A DNA stretch of 64,000 bases, from contig NZ_FOJJ01000012.1 of assembly GCF_900111775.1 (NCBI RefSeq), positions 124,001 to 188,000 on the forward strand. The letters are read 5' to 3'. Shown piece by piece: positions 1 through 8,409 of the stretch. Made by a program: the position numbers and the translations under genes. Source of the stretch: Desulfuromonas acetexigens. GTDB taxonomy: Bacteria; Desulfobacterota; Desulfuromonadia; Desulfuromonadales; Trichloromonadaceae. The first letter of the stretch is position 1, and every line of letters begins with the position of its first letter. A model generated the notes under the pieces. It was given only the letters and a program-made list of their open reading frames with translations. It was not told where the DNA came from and made no database searches.

Positions 1-1
1 C

Positions 2-313
2 GTGCATCTGGCCAAGATGCTGAAAGAAGGGGCCAACGTGCTGCTCCTCGACGAGCCGACCAACGACCTCGACGTCAACACCATGCGGGCGCTGGAAGAG
101 GCGCTGGAAAATTTCGGCGGCTGCGCCGTCGTCATCAGCCATGACCGCTGGTTTCTCGACCGCCTGGCGACCCACATCCTCGCCTTCGAGGGGGAGAGCA
201 AGGCGATCTGGTTCGAAGGCAACTATTCCGAATACGAGGCGGACCGCAAAAAGCGCCTCGGCGCCGCCGCTGACCAGCCGCATCGTATCAAATACCGGCA
301 TTTGACCCGCTGA
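2..313 (+). CDS. ettA: Energy-dependent translational throttle protein EttA-like ABC-F ATPase (C-terminal fragment)
   Basis: Only the last 103 codons are in the window; the gene starts upstream. The fragment carries the second ATPase half of an ABC-F protein: Walker B with the family hallmark [11 protein letters not shown] (about residues 14-24 of the fragment) and the H-switch [11 protein letters not shown]. The tail [19 protein letters not shown] closely resembles the conserved C-terminus of EttA, which binds the ribosomal E site and gates translation according to energy status. This tail is why EttA is preferred over Uup or other ABC-F members. The first bases read as a GTG codon, but this is an internal codon. 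A hairpin terminator follows at 371-399. Confidence 0.88.
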   Translation: MHLAKMLKEGANVLLLDEPTNDLDVNTMRALEEALENFGGCAVVISHDRWFLDRLATHILAFEGESKAIWFEGNYSEYEADRKKRLGAAADQPHRIKYRHLTR

Positions 314-370
314 TTTAAGTCATTTGCCCGGTCGTCCGTAGTCGCTGGGGACGCCGGATCGTTCCACCTA

Positions 371-399
371 AGGCCCGGGCTTGAGCTCGGGCCTTTTTT
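371..399 (+). terminator. Rho-independent terminator after ettA
   Basis: A 10-bp stem (371-380 with 385-394, one G-U pair), tetraloop TTGA, then a run of six T. It lies 58 bp after the ettA stop. Confidence 0.85.
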
Positions 400-560
400 G
401 GGTTTTCGGCCGCGCACGCTCCGAGCTTTTAATGAGCTAAAAATTTGGCCTGATAAATGCTTCCACTGACAGGGCCATCGGCTTGGGGCGGGTTCCGTCC
501 TTGACGGGCCGCGTGATGGCGAGCATAGTTGGAGGAAATTCATTTTTTGGGGATGTCGGG

Positions 561-2945
561 ATGCAGCAGGCCGAAGAGAAGACAAATACAGACACCGAAA
601 CCAAGGTCAGCGACTGGGGATTGCCCCGGGGGTTGGGCCGTTACTCCCAGCTTTTCGCCGATCCCTTGGGGCGTTTGCGGCTGGCGGCCAAGGCCCGCTG
701 GCTCTTTCTGGCGCTGGTGGGGGTTTACGGCCTGTGCGCTGGCGTCCTCTATTCCTTCAGCGAGTACGGTTTTTTTCTCAACGGCACGCAGATCGCGATC
801 CTGGTTCTTTCGTCGGCCGCCATCGTTTTTTACAACGCGGTCTTTCCCCGGATCTTCCGCCACACCCGTTTTGTCGTCTCGGTGGCACCGCTACAGATCG
901 TCCTCGATCTCTGTTTCGTCACGGTGCTGGTCTATTTCAGCGGTGGCGGCGCCAGCTGGTTCTGGCCGGTCTATCTGCTGGTCACGCTTGAAGCGGCGGT
1001 GTTGGTCGAAAAACGTCAGACCGTCTGGCGTCTCGGGGCGCTTGGCGGCACTCTTTATGGTTGTCTGCTCCTCGCTACCTATCTGCAGCTCATCCCCCAC
1101 ATCGACATGCCCTTCGTCGACCATTCCCTGCATAACGACGGACTCTATCTCGTCCTCATGTGGTGCTGGGTCAGTCTGCTCAATGCGGCGGCGGCGGTGA
1201 TCGGCGCCTATCTCATGGCAGTGCTGCGCCGCGAGAACCAGGCGGTACGCGAAAGCGGGGAACGCCTGCGCGATTTCCTCGATTCGGCCAACGATCTTAT
1301 TTTCAGCGCCGATGCATCAGGCCGGTTTCTCTATGCCAACCGGGCCTGGCGGGAGACCCTGGGCTACCGCCCGGAAGCCGAACCGGAGCTGCGCGTGCAG
1401 GAGATTCTGCTTGAGGATGACCGTCCCAAGTGTCTGACCGAACTGCAACGGGTCTTCGATTCTCAGGAAAGTCGCTATCTCGAAGGACGTTTCTCGGCCA
1501 AGGGGGGGCGGGTCATCGAGGTGGAAGGGAATGTCACCTTCAGTCGGCAAGAGGATTCCCAAGGGGCGATCTGGGCCATCTGCCGGGATGTGACGTCGCG
1601 CAAGAAGGCCCAGGAACAGCTTTATCACATGGCTCACCATGACATGCTCACCAGCTTGCCCAACCGGCTCTTTTTCATCGACCGGCTGCAGCAGGCCAAC
1701 GCCCTGGCCCGGCGGGCGAAGAAGCTGGTTGGGGTGCTCTTTCTCGATCTCGACCGCTTCAAGATCATCAACGATACCCTCGGGCATTCGGTGGGGGACA
1801 TCCTGCTGCAGGAGATCGCCGACCGTTTGCGGCTCTGCGTCCGCGAAGTCGATACGGTCGCGCGCCTGGGTGGGGACGAGTTCACCGTTATCCTCGGCAA
1901 TCTCAACACCCTGGAAGAGGCCGAGCAGGTGGCCGACAAGATTCTCAAACGGCTGGCGCAACCGCTGCAGGTGGAAGGGCACGAGCTCTTCATCACCACC
2001 AGTATCGGCATCAGCCTCTTCCCCCAACACAGCGACGATCCCGCCGGACTGATCAAGAAGGCGGATATCGCCATGTACTGCGCCAAAGCCCAGGGGCGCA
2101 ACAATTACAAGATTTACGACGGGGCCATGGATGTCAATGCCGACCGGCGCCTGATCCTGACCAACGGCCTGCGCCGCGCCCTCGATCGGGAGGAGTTCCG
2201 CCTGCATTACCAGCCCAAGGTCGAAGCCCTCAGCGGTAGGGTCGTCGCCATGGAAGCGCTGGTGCGCTGGGAGCATCCCGAGCTGGGTCTGGTCGCGCCG
2301 GGGGACTTTATCCCCATCGCCGAGGAGACCGGGATCATCATCCCCCTGGGCGAATGGGTCATGCGCCGGGCCTGCGAACAGTTGCGGCTTTGGCAACAGG
2401 AGGGGATTACGGCGGTGCGGGTGGCGGTGAATCTCTCCGGCTATCAGCTGCAATACCGCGATTTCGTCGCTTCGGTCCAACGGATTCTCGACCAGGTTGG
2501 TTTGCCCGGGGAGCTGCTGGAGTTCGAGGTGACCGAGACGGTCATCATGCAGAATCCCGATTTTGCCGTGTCGATCCTCAATCAGTTGCGCGATCTGGGC
2601 ATCCACATCTCCATCGACGATTTCGGCACCGGCTATTCTTCCCTGGCACACCTCAAGCGTTTTTCGGTGAACACCCTGAAGATCGACAAGTCCTTCGTGC
2701 GCGACGTAGAGAGCAATTCCACCGACGCCGCCATCGCCTCGGCGATCATCTCCATGGGCAACAGCCTCAACCTCAAGGTCATTGCCGAAGGGGTGGAAAC
2801 GGCCGGCCAGCTCGCCTTTCTGCAGGAGCGCCATTGCGACGAAATTCAAGGATTTCTCTTCAGCAAGCCGCTGCCGCCCGAGGAAGCCGCTATCCTGTTG
2901 CGGCGGGGAATATGCACGGCGATCGAGCCCTCCCGCCAGGAGTGA
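561..2945 (+). CDS. Membrane PAS-GGDEF-EAL cyclic-di-GMP protein
   Basis: A 794-residue protein. The N-terminal ~230 residues hold about six hydrophobic helices (a MASE-like membrane sensor). A PAS domain follows (motif LRDFLDSANDLIFSADASG), then GGDEF and EAL domains. The GGDEF motif is intact (RLGGDEF near residue 435), with an upstream RxxD inhibitory-site motif (REVD). The EAL domain also keeps its signature residues: MEALVRWEH, EVTET, IDDFGTGYSS, KIDKSF, AEGVET, EIQGFLFSKP. Both diguanylate cyclase and phosphodiesterase activity are therefore possible; which dominates cannot be read from the sequence. The ATG at 561 is preferred because GGGGATGTCGGG precedes it. In-frame starts at 483 (TTG) and 516 (ATG) would add 26 or 15 residues. 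A terminator follows. Confidence 0.88.
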   Translation: MQQAEEKTNTDTETKVSDWGLPRGLGRYSQLFADPLGRLRLAAKARWLFLALVGVYGLCAGVLYSFSEYGFFLNGTQIAILVLSSAAIVFYNAVFPRIFRHTRFVVSVAPLQIVLDLCFVTVLVYFSGGGASWFWPVYLLVTLEAAVLVEKRQTVWRLGALGGTLYGCLLLATYLQLIPHIDMPFVDHSLHNDGLYLVLMWCWVSLLNAAAAVIGAYLMAVLRRENQAVRESGERLRDFLDSANDLIFSADASGRFLYANRAWRETLGYRPEAEPELRVQEILLEDDRPKCLTELQRVFDSQESRYLEGRFSAKGGRVIEVEGNVTFSRQEDSQGAIWAICRDVTSRKKAQEQLYHMAHHDMLTSLPNRLFFIDRLQQANALARRAKKLVGVLFLDLDRFKIINDTLGHSVGDILLQEIADRLRLCVREVDTVARLGGDEFTVILGNLNTLEEAEQVADKILKRLAQPLQVEGHELFITTSIGISLFPQHSDDPAGLIKKADIAMYCAKAQGRNNYKIYDGAMDVNADRRLILTNGLRRALDREEFRLHYQPKVEALSGRVVAMEALVRWEHPELGLVAPGDFIPIAEETGIIIPLGEWVMRRACEQLRLWQQEGITAVRVAVNLSGYQLQYRDFVASVQRILDQVGLPGELLEFEVTETVIMQNPDFAVSILNQLRDLGIHISIDDFGTGYSSLAHLKRFSVNTLKIDKSFVRDVESNSTDAAIASAIISMGNSLNLKVIAEGVETAGQLAFLQERHCDEIQGFLFSKPLPPEEAAILLRRGICTAIEPSRQE

Positions 2946-2969
2946 ACGGGTGACAAAGATGTCAAAGAA

Positions 2970-3000
2970 AAAGGGCGAACCTGCGGGTTCGCCCTTTTTC
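2970..3000. terminator. Bidirectional terminator between GGDEF-EAL gene and ferritin gene
   Basis: A perfect 12-bp stem (2970-2981 with 2986-2997) with loop TGCG. A-rich and T-rich flanks let it serve the plus-strand gene ending at 2945 and the minus-strand ferritin ending at 3020. Confidence 0.9.
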
Positions 3001-3019
3001 TTTCCGTGGGGATAGCCTA

Positions 3020-3532
3020 TCAGGCCGCCGTGGCTGGCGGCACGAAGACCCGCTGCGCGAGTTCCTCGTCGAGACGCAAGAGGCCGTTGCCGTCGTTGCC
3101 GATCCGCTCGAGCTTACGCACGATGAGGGAGAAGCTCGCTTCTTCCTCGACCTGCTCGGTGACGAACCATTGCAGGAAGATCTGCGCCGCGTGGTTGCTC
3201 TCCTCCTTGGCCAGATCCATGAGTTTGTTGATGCGGTCGGTGACGAAGTTCTCATGCTTGAGGCTGTAGCGGAAGGCGTCGAGGGGGGATTCGTAGGTAT
3301 TCTTCGGCGCTTCGAAACCCCGGAAATCGGTGCGCCCGGCAGCATCGGCGATAAAATTGTAGAACTTTTCGCCGTGGGTCATCTCTTCCAGCGCCTGTAC
3401 CCGCATCCAGGAAGCGATGCCGGGGAGATCCTCGGACTGGAAGTAGCCGGCGATGGCCATGTACAGGTAGGCGGAGAAAAACTCGTTCTTCATCTGCTCG
3501 TTGAGGGTGTCCTGAAGTTTTGGGCTGAGCAT
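3020..3532 (-). CDS. ftnA: Ferritin (non-heme, FtnA type)
   Basis: A 170-residue protein of the bacterial non-heme ferritin family, which oxidises Fe(II) at a diiron centre and stores iron in a 24-subunit shell. Expected ferroxidase residues are visible: E17 in MKNEFFSAYLYM, the EEMTHGEKF helix (E49/E50, H53), E94 in KHENF, and FVTEQVEEE (Q/E site). There is no bacterioferritin-type heme methionine context. The start follows AAGGAG about 6 nt upstream. The gene has its own promoter (3583-3610, minus strand) with a palindrome in the spacer, and ends at a terminator shared with the GGDEF-EAL gene. Confidence 0.93.
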   Translation of the reverse strand: MLSPKLQDTLNEQMKNEFFSAYLYMAIAGYFQSEDLPGIASWMRVQALEEMTHGEKFYNFIADAAGRTDFRGFEAPKNTYESPLDAFRYSLKHENFVTDRINKLMDLAKEESNHAAQIFLQWFVTEQVEEEASFSLIVRKLERIGNDGNGLLRLDEELAQRVFVPPATAA

Positions 3533-3582
3533 GGCGGTCTCCTTGGGTTTGAGATAAATGACCTGTTTGGTCTTTTTTTGAT

Positions 3583-3610
3583 TTTATAGCAGAATTCCCG
3601 GGAATGTCCA
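3583..3610 (-). promoter_or_regulatory. Predicted sigma70 promoter of the ferritin gene with palindromic spacer
   Basis: On the minus strand: TGGACA (-35), 16 nt, TATAAA (-10). The spacer contains the perfect palindrome ATTCCCGGGAAT (3594-3605), a candidate operator. The -10 lies about 50 nt before the ATG. Confidence 0.6.
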
Positions 3611-3637
3611 GGGGGAGGATGAGGCGCGGCGGGGAAT

Positions 3638-3666
3638 AAAAAACGGGACCCGTTACCGGGCCCCGT
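3638..3666 (-). terminator. Terminator of the secreted hypothetical gene
   Basis: Read on the minus strand: a 10-bp stem (one G-U pair) closed by a GTAA tetraloop, followed by six T. It ends the gene at 3695-4156. Confidence 0.85.
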
Positions 3667-3694
3667 CGGGATCGTTGCGAGAATGAGCCTGTGC

Positions 3695-4156
3695 CTACTT
3701 CATGCCGTCTTCGAAGATGATCTTGCGCAGGCCGTCCAAAGCGGTGTTGCCTTGGTTGATCTCTTCGGTAAAGGGATTGCGGTAGGTGTAGGTGACGTAG
3801 GTGCAATCGCAGTCCGAGGGGAGGAAAGCGTCCTGGATCATGAACTTCTTGCCGTCCGCCTTGCGGGTGACCTCGATATTGCCCGAGCTGATGTCATTGC
3901 CGAACATACTGTAGTTGATGTCGGGACTGTCGAAGAAAACGATTTGCGAAACCGTCTCCAGGGGGATATCGATGGCGGTGCCGCTCAGCCAGCCTTTGAT
4001 GACCGGGCGTCCTTCAAGCTGGAAGAAGATGATTTCCTGGCCGTCGATGGTGACAAACTTGCCGGGCCGGGATTCCCCACCGAAAACAAGGCCTGCCTGA
4101 AGTACGAAAAACAGGATCGGGATGGCGATAAGGCTGATCCGCATGCGGACGTTCAT
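3695..4156 (-). CDS. Hypothetical secreted protein
   Basis: A 153-residue protein that I do not recognise. It has an N-terminal signal peptide (basic MNVRMR, then a ~17-residue hydrophobic stretch ending LVFGGES), so it is probably periplasmic. The mature part contains FVTIDGQEIIFFQLEGRPVIKG, a DIPLETVSQIVFF segment and a CDC pair (PSDCDCTYVTYTY). The repeated pattern of a polar loop then I-V/I-F-F suggests a small beta-sheet protein. The ATG at 4156 is chosen because AAGGAG lies 8 nt upstream; an upstream in-frame ATG at 4210 would put 18 Ser/Thr-rich residues before the signal peptide. It is a single-gene unit with its own terminator. Confidence 0.7.
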   Translation of the reverse strand: MNVRMRISLIAIPILFFVLQAGLVFGGESRPGKFVTIDGQEIIFFQLEGRPVIKGWLSGTAIDIPLETVSQIVFFDSPDINYSMFGNDISSGNIEVTRKADGKKFMIQDAFLPSDCDCTYVTYTYRNPFTEEINQGNTALDGLRKIIFEDGMK

Positions 4157-4390
4157 TGCAGAGGTCTCCTTGGAAGTGGATTTATATAGAGAAGAAGATG
4201 AAATCGACATCCGCTCGCTGGCTCGCCCCTGTGGGTGTGGGGCGCAAAACCAGCCTACTTGGTAACAGCTTTGAAAGAAAAAATCAATGGTTTTTACGGG
4301 TAAGGGGTGCGATTCAAGCCCTTTGTCGACGATTTAATCATTCCGGCGGTGGGCTTTGGGCGGTCGGGGTATCTTTTTTCCCGTCGCCTG

Positions 4391-4399
4391 TGCTAAAGT
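4391..4399 (+). promoter_or_regulatory. Possible extended -10 promoter for engB
   Basis: TGCTAAAGT fits an extended -10 (TGn-TAAAGT) about 55 nt before the chosen engB start; no good -35 is seen. The rest of the 4157-4453 gap shows no gene. Confidence 0.35.
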
Positions 4400-4453
4400 T
4401 CCCGCGCGCCATCGTTTTTACTCGCCTTTCAGCCTTTGCCAAAGAGGTTTTTC

Positions 4454-5077
4454 GTGATTATCCGTTCCACCGCCTTTATCAAGAGCGCCACCCACCCCGG
4501 CAATTACCCCGAGGCGTCATTACCCGAGGTGGCTTTCGCCGGACGCAGCAACGTCGGCAAGAGTACCCTGATCAATACCCTTGTCAATCGGCGCGGCCTG
4601 GTGCGGACCTCATCGACCCCGGGGCGGACCCAGTTGCTCAATTTTTTCGACATCAACGGCGAGTTCTCCCTGGTCGATCTTCCAGGCTACGGTTTTGCCA
4701 AGGTCCCCCTGGCGGTGAAGAAAGACTGGGGACCGATGGTTCGCACCTATCTGGAGCGGCGCGAGCAGCTCAAGGGCGTGGTCGTACTCTTCGACATTCG
4801 CCGCGTTCCCCGGGAAGAGGATCTCGATCTGCTCGACTGGCTCGAAGAATTCGAGGTGCCGACCATCCCGGTCATCACCAAGGTCGACAAGATCAGCCGC
4901 AACCGGCGCGCCGCCCAGGTCAAGCCGATCCTCGAAGCCACCGGGCTGCCGCTGGAGGCTTTCAGCTTCTTTTCCGCCCTGAGCAAAGAGGGCCGGGAGG
5001 ATATCTGGGAGCGGATCGAAGACGCCCTGGAACTCCCTGGCCGGAAAACGGTCGAAGACGGTTCTGCGGAGAACTGA
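4454..5077 (+). CDS. engB: Ribosome biogenesis GTPase EngB/YsxC
   Basis: A 207-residue TRAFAC GTPase needed for large ribosomal subunit assembly. All G motifs are present: G1 GRSNVGKST (about residues 30-38), switch [10 protein letters not shown]3 [10 protein letters not shown]4 TKVD and G5 SALSK. The length is typical of the family. The GTG at 4454 is preferred because AGAGG lies 6 nt upstream; an in-frame TTG at 4436 would add six residues that the family usually lacks. The cobalamin genes follow 70 bp downstream with no terminator in between, so some read-through is possible. Confidence 0.93.
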   Translation: MIIRSTAFIKSATHPGNYPEASLPEVAFAGRSNVGKSTLINTLVNRRGLVRTSSTPGRTQLLNFFDINGEFSLVDLPGYGFAKVPLAVKKDWGPMVRTYLERREQLKGVVVLFDIRRVPREEDLDLLDWLEEFEVPTIPVITKVDKISRNRRAAQVKPILEATGLPLEAFSFFSALSKEGREDIWERIEDALELPGRKTVEDGSAEN

Positions 5078-5147
5078 GCCCGGCGGCAGGTGGCCCCACG
5101 GAGAAACCATGCCTTTGACGCCGCGGAGCGGCCGAAGGGAGTGACGG

Positions 5148-5903
5148 ATGAAACGACTCTGGGAAGAATTTCGCATCGCCGGCGGCTTTCTGACTGTTTT
5201 TCCGGTGGCCGACGATCTCTCCGGGGATCCGGAACGCCTCGGGCGCAGCATGGCCTTTTGGCCCGCCATCGGCCTGCTCATGGGGTTGGGACTGGTGGCC
5301 ATGGATCAGGCCCTGACGTCCCTCATCCCCCGGGCGGTGGTCGACAGTCTGCTGGTGCTGACGATGATCGCCATCACCGGGGCGATCCATCTCGACGGTA
5401 TCGCCGACCTCAGCGACGGTCTGGCCCGGGGCAAGGATCGCGAGGGGGTCTTGCGCATCATGAAGGAAAGCCGGGTCGGCGCGATCGGGGTGATCAGCCT
5501 GGTCATGGTGCTGCTGCTCAAGTATGTGATCCTGCATAACGTGCCGGTGCAGCTCAAGACCCAGGTTCTGATCTTTATGCCGATGGCCGGGCGCTGGACA
5601 CAGGTGCTGCTCGCCGCGTTCAACAACTGCATCCGCTCCGGTACCAGAGCCGGCGGGGAGTTTGTCGACTACGTCGGCAAGCGCGAGTTTTTTATCGCTT
5701 CGGCGACCTTCGCTGTGGCGACCCTGGTTCTCTTCGCACTGCAGGGGTTGGTGGTACTGCTCATCTTCGGCCTGGTTGGAGTGCTGCTGCTGCGTTATTT
5801 CCAGCATCGGCTGGGGGGTGTTACCGGCGATGTTCTCGGGGCGGGGAACGAAGTCATGGAGATCTTTGCCCTGCTGCTGATTCATCTGCTCCGGCACGCA
5901 TGA
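5148..5903 (+). CDS. cobS: Adenosylcobinamide-GDP ribazoletransferase (cobalamin synthase)
   Basis: A 251-residue integral membrane enzyme that joins adenosylcobinamide-GDP to alpha-ribazole in the last stage of cobalamin synthesis. The CobS signature HLDGIADLSDGLARGKDREGVL (about residues 83-104), followed by IMKESRVGAIGV, is clear, and most of the C-terminal half is hydrophobic helices. AAGGGAG precedes the ATG. The stop overlaps the start of the next gene as ATGA, so the two are almost certainly co-translated. Confidence 0.93.
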   Translation: MKRLWEEFRIAGGFLTVFPVADDLSGDPERLGRSMAFWPAIGLLMGLGLVAMDQALTSLIPRAVVDSLLVLTMIAITGAIHLDGIADLSDGLARGKDREGVLRIMKESRVGAIGVISLVMVLLLKYVILHNVPVQLKTQVLIFMPMAGRWTQVLLAAFNNCIRSGTRAGGEFVDYVGKREFFIASATFAVATLVLFALQGLVVLLIFGLVGVLLLRYFQHRLGGVTGDVLGAGNEVMEIFALLLIHLLRHA

Positions 5904-6517
5904 CGGGCGACATGACCAGCGCACCCACCCGCATCCACCTCATCCGCCACGGCCAGGTCGTGGGGTTTGAAGATAAACGCTACAACGGCCAGGGGGATGT
6001 GCCGCTCACCGCCGAAGGGCTGGCCCAGTACCGGGCGCTGCTCCCCCGTCTGGAGAGTTGCCCGCTGCGCGCCGTCTACAGCAGCGATCTGAGCCGCTGC
6101 CTGCAAGGGGCGCAACTCCTTGCCGCGTCCCACGGCCTGACTCCGATGGCGACCGCCGAGCTGCGTGAGCTGCATATCGGCGAATGGGAAGGGCTGACCT
6201 GGAAGGAGTTGCAGGCTCGCTATCCACAGGAATGGCAGGCGCGCCTTGCCGACATCGTCCACTACCGGGTTCCGGGCGGGGAAACCCTCCTCGATCTCGC
6301 GGCGCGACTGCGCCCGGCCCTGCGCCGCATCCTCGACCGGCATCCCGGGGAAGAGGTGCTGGTGGTGGGGCACGGCGGCGTCAACCGGGTTCTCCTTCTC
6401 GACGCCATCGGCGCCCCCCTCGACCGGCTTTTCCGCATCGAACAGAATTACGGCTGTCACAATATCATCGACTACTCTCCCGACGGCACCGCCGTGGTGA
6501 AGCTGCTCAACGGCTAG
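5900..6517 (+). CDS. cobC: Alpha-ribazole phosphatase-type histidine phosphatase
   Basis: A 205-residue histidine phosphatase superfamily protein. The phosphohistidine motif LIRHGQ is near residue 17, the acid/base segment ELHIGEWEG is mid-protein, and the second catalytic His is in VGHGGVNR. Direct overlap with cobS (ATGA) supports assignment as CobC, which removes phosphate during nucleotide-loop assembly, rather than a general phosphoglycerate mutase. An alternative ATG five codons in (MTSAPTRIH) is possible. Confidence 0.88.
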   Translation: MTGDMTSAPTRIHLIRHGQVVGFEDKRYNGQGDVPLTAEGLAQYRALLPRLESCPLRAVYSSDLSRCLQGAQLLAASHGLTPMATAELRELHIGEWEGLTWKELQARYPQEWQARLADIVHYRVPGGETLLDLAARLRPALRRILDRHPGEEVLVVGHGGVNRVLLLDAIGAPLDRLFRIEQNYGCHNIIDYSPDGTAVVKLLNG

Positions 6518-6617
6518 TTTTGAGCCGCTTGCGGATCTTGGCGAAATTCCCGGGGCCTGCTTTCCCGCGGCAAGGCCTTCGCAACTCTCTTTAAATCGTC
6601 CTGAAAAAGAGCTCGTC

Positions 6618-7004
6618 ATGAAGACCGCCATCCTCCTTTTGGGCCACGGTTCCCGGGCCGCCGGAGCCAACGACACCCTTTCTGCCATTGCCTCCCTGGT
6701 CAAAGCTGAAACGGGCGCCGCGCTTGTCGAAGTCGCTTTTCTTCCACCCCATACCCCCGGTATCGAGGCGGGGATCGACCGCTGCGTCGCGCAAGGGGCG
6801 GCGCGCATCCTGCTCTCGCCTTATTTTCTCTACGCCGGTGCCCATGTGCTCCAGGACCTCCCCGAGCAGATCGAGCAGGCGCGCATGCGCCATCCCGGGC
6901 TGGAGATGATTCTTGGGAAGCCGCTGGGCGTCCATCCCAAGCTGGCCGAGATCGTGCGCGAGCGCATCGACGCGGCGTTGCAGATGGTCGGCTGGAGCCT
7001 CTGA
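6618..7004 (+). CDS. cbiX: Sirohydrochlorin cobaltochelatase, short form (CbiX-S)
   Basis: A 128-residue chelatase of the CbiX-short type, which inserts cobalt into sirohydrochlorin at the entry of the anaerobic B12 pathway. Metal-binding histidines are visible in LLGHGSR (H10) and YAGAHVLQD. The length matches the single-domain form, which works as a dimer. A 100-bp gap separates it from cobC and 170 bp separates it from cbiET, so it may have its own expression signals. Confidence 0.9.
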   Translation: MKTAILLLGHGSRAAGANDTLSAIASLVKAETGAALVEVAFLPPHTPGIEAGIDRCVAQGAARILLSPYFLYAGAHVLQDLPEQIEQARMRHPGLEMILGKPLGVHPKLAEIVRERIDAALQMVGWSL

Positions 7005-7174
7005 ATGGGCCTGCCACCGGTCTTGACGAAGCCTCGGCGAAAACGCTAGAGTGTGCCCAGCTTTCTGGGAACGTCTTTGAAAAAGAATGGTCTTCTCCTT
7101 CGCCGAAAAGATGTGGCGAAAGGGATTCGCACGTGTCGGCAGAGCCCCCTGATTTTTGAGAGGAGCGGGATATC

Positions 7175-8386
7175 ATGAACAAGATTTACGTCATCGGCGC
7201 TGGTGTCGAAGGGCACGAGGGTTTCAGCCGCCGGGCCCTGGAACTGATCTCCCAGGTCTCCCTCCTCTGTGGCGGTGAGCGGCATCTGCGCCTCTTCCCC
7301 GATTTCGTCGGGGAAAAGCTGGAAATCGACAGCAATCTCTCGCGCCTGGTGGAGCGTCTCCTTGCCCGCAAGGGACCGGCGGTAGTCCTCTCTTCCGGTG
7401 ACCCTCTTTTCTTCGGCATCGGTCGCATCCTGCTGCGCAATCTCAACCGCGACGAACTGGAATTTGTTCCCAACGTCAGCTCGGTCCAGTACGCCTTCGC
7501 CAAGATCAAGGAGCCCTGGGACGATGCGGTCTTCGTTTCGGCTCAAGGCCGGGGGCTCAAGGGGGCGGTGGATCGCATCGTCGCCAACGACAAGGCCGCG
7601 GTTCTCACCGATGAGGTCAATACCCCGGCGGCGATCGCCGCCGAACTGATCGAACGCGGCCGCGACGGCTACACTGCCTGGCTCTGTGAAAATCTCGGTG
7701 GCGCCGACGAACGCATCCGCAATCTCTCCCTTCCCGAACTGCTGCGGCTTTCCTCCTCTCCCCTCAACGTCCTGATCCTCATCAAGGAATACGAAGGGGA
7801 AGGGGAGGAATACGTACCGACCCTCGGTATCCCCGACGAGGAATTCGCCAGTCTCAAGAAACACATCACCCGGGAAGAGATCCGGGTCGTGACCCTGGCC
7901 AAGCTCAAGTTGCGGCACGATATGTGCCTGTGGGACGTGGGCGCCGGCAGTGGTTCGGTGAGTATCGAGGCCGATCATCTGCTCCCCAACGGCCGCATCT
8001 TTGCCATGGAGCGCAACGAGCAGTGCCTCGCCTTTCTCAAGCAGAACCTCAACAAGTTCCACACCCGCCACGTCACCCTCGTTCCCGGCGAGGCCCCCGA
8101 CTGTTTCGAGGATCTGCCCGATCCCGACCGGGTCTTCATCGGCGGCTCGGGGGGGAATCTCTTCCGCATCCTCGAAGCCGTCGACACCCGGCTCCCCGCC
8201 GAAGGGCGCATCGTCATCAACGCCATCACCCTGGAAACCCTCACCGCCGCCACCGAGTTCTTCGAGAACGCCGGCTATCAGGTCGAGGTCACAACCATCA
8301 ACATCGCCCGCACCCGGCCGCTGACCGAGTACAAGATGTTCGAGGCCTATAACCCGGTCTACATCATCGTCGGCGAAAAGGGTTAA
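7175..8386 (+). CDS. cbiET: Precorrin-6Y/cobalt-precorrin-7 methyltransferase-decarboxylase (CbiE-CbiT fusion)
   Basis: A 403-residue fusion. The N-terminal ~190 residues are a CbiE-type SAM methyltransferase (MNKIYVIGAGVEGHEG, then SSGDPLFFG). The C-terminal ~200 residues are CbiT (REEIRVVTLAKL, SAM motif WDVGAGSGSVSIEA, GGSGGNL). Together they methylate C5 and C15 and decarboxylate the C12 acetate of the corrin ring; the fused form is also called CobL. The ATG follows GAGAGGAGCGGG. It sits directly before the DUF1016 gene (24-bp gap). Confidence 0.93.
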   Translation: MNKIYVIGAGVEGHEGFSRRALELISQVSLLCGGERHLRLFPDFVGEKLEIDSNLSRLVERLLARKGPAVVLSSGDPLFFGIGRILLRNLNRDELEFVPNVSSVQYAFAKIKEPWDDAVFVSAQGRGLKGAVDRIVANDKAAVLTDEVNTPAAIAAELIERGRDGYTAWLCENLGGADERIRNLSLPELLRLSSSPLNVLILIKEYEGEGEEYVPTLGIPDEEFASLKKHITREEIRVVTLAKLKLRHDMCLWDVGAGSGSVSIEADHLLPNGRIFAMERNEQCLAFLKQNLNKFHTRHVTLVPGEAPDCFEDLPDPDRVFIGGSGGNLFRILEAVDTRLPAEGRIVINAITLETLTAATEFFENAGYQVEVTTINIARTRPLTEYKMFEAYNPVYIIVGEKG

Positions 8387-8409
8387 GGGCGCTGGCCAAG
8401 GATAAAGAC

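Noticed and set aside
400-560. Possible cyclic-di-GMP (GEMM) riboswitch before the GGDEF-EAL gene
   Set aside because: The conserved GEMM bases around the GCAAAG core and the tetraloop-receptor pattern are absent. A short GCCATC/GATGGC pairing alone is not enough.
5078-5147. Cobalamin riboswitch in front of cobS
   Set aside because: The gap is only 70 bp and no B12-box was found there, nor before cbiX, cbiET, cbiG or cbiB.
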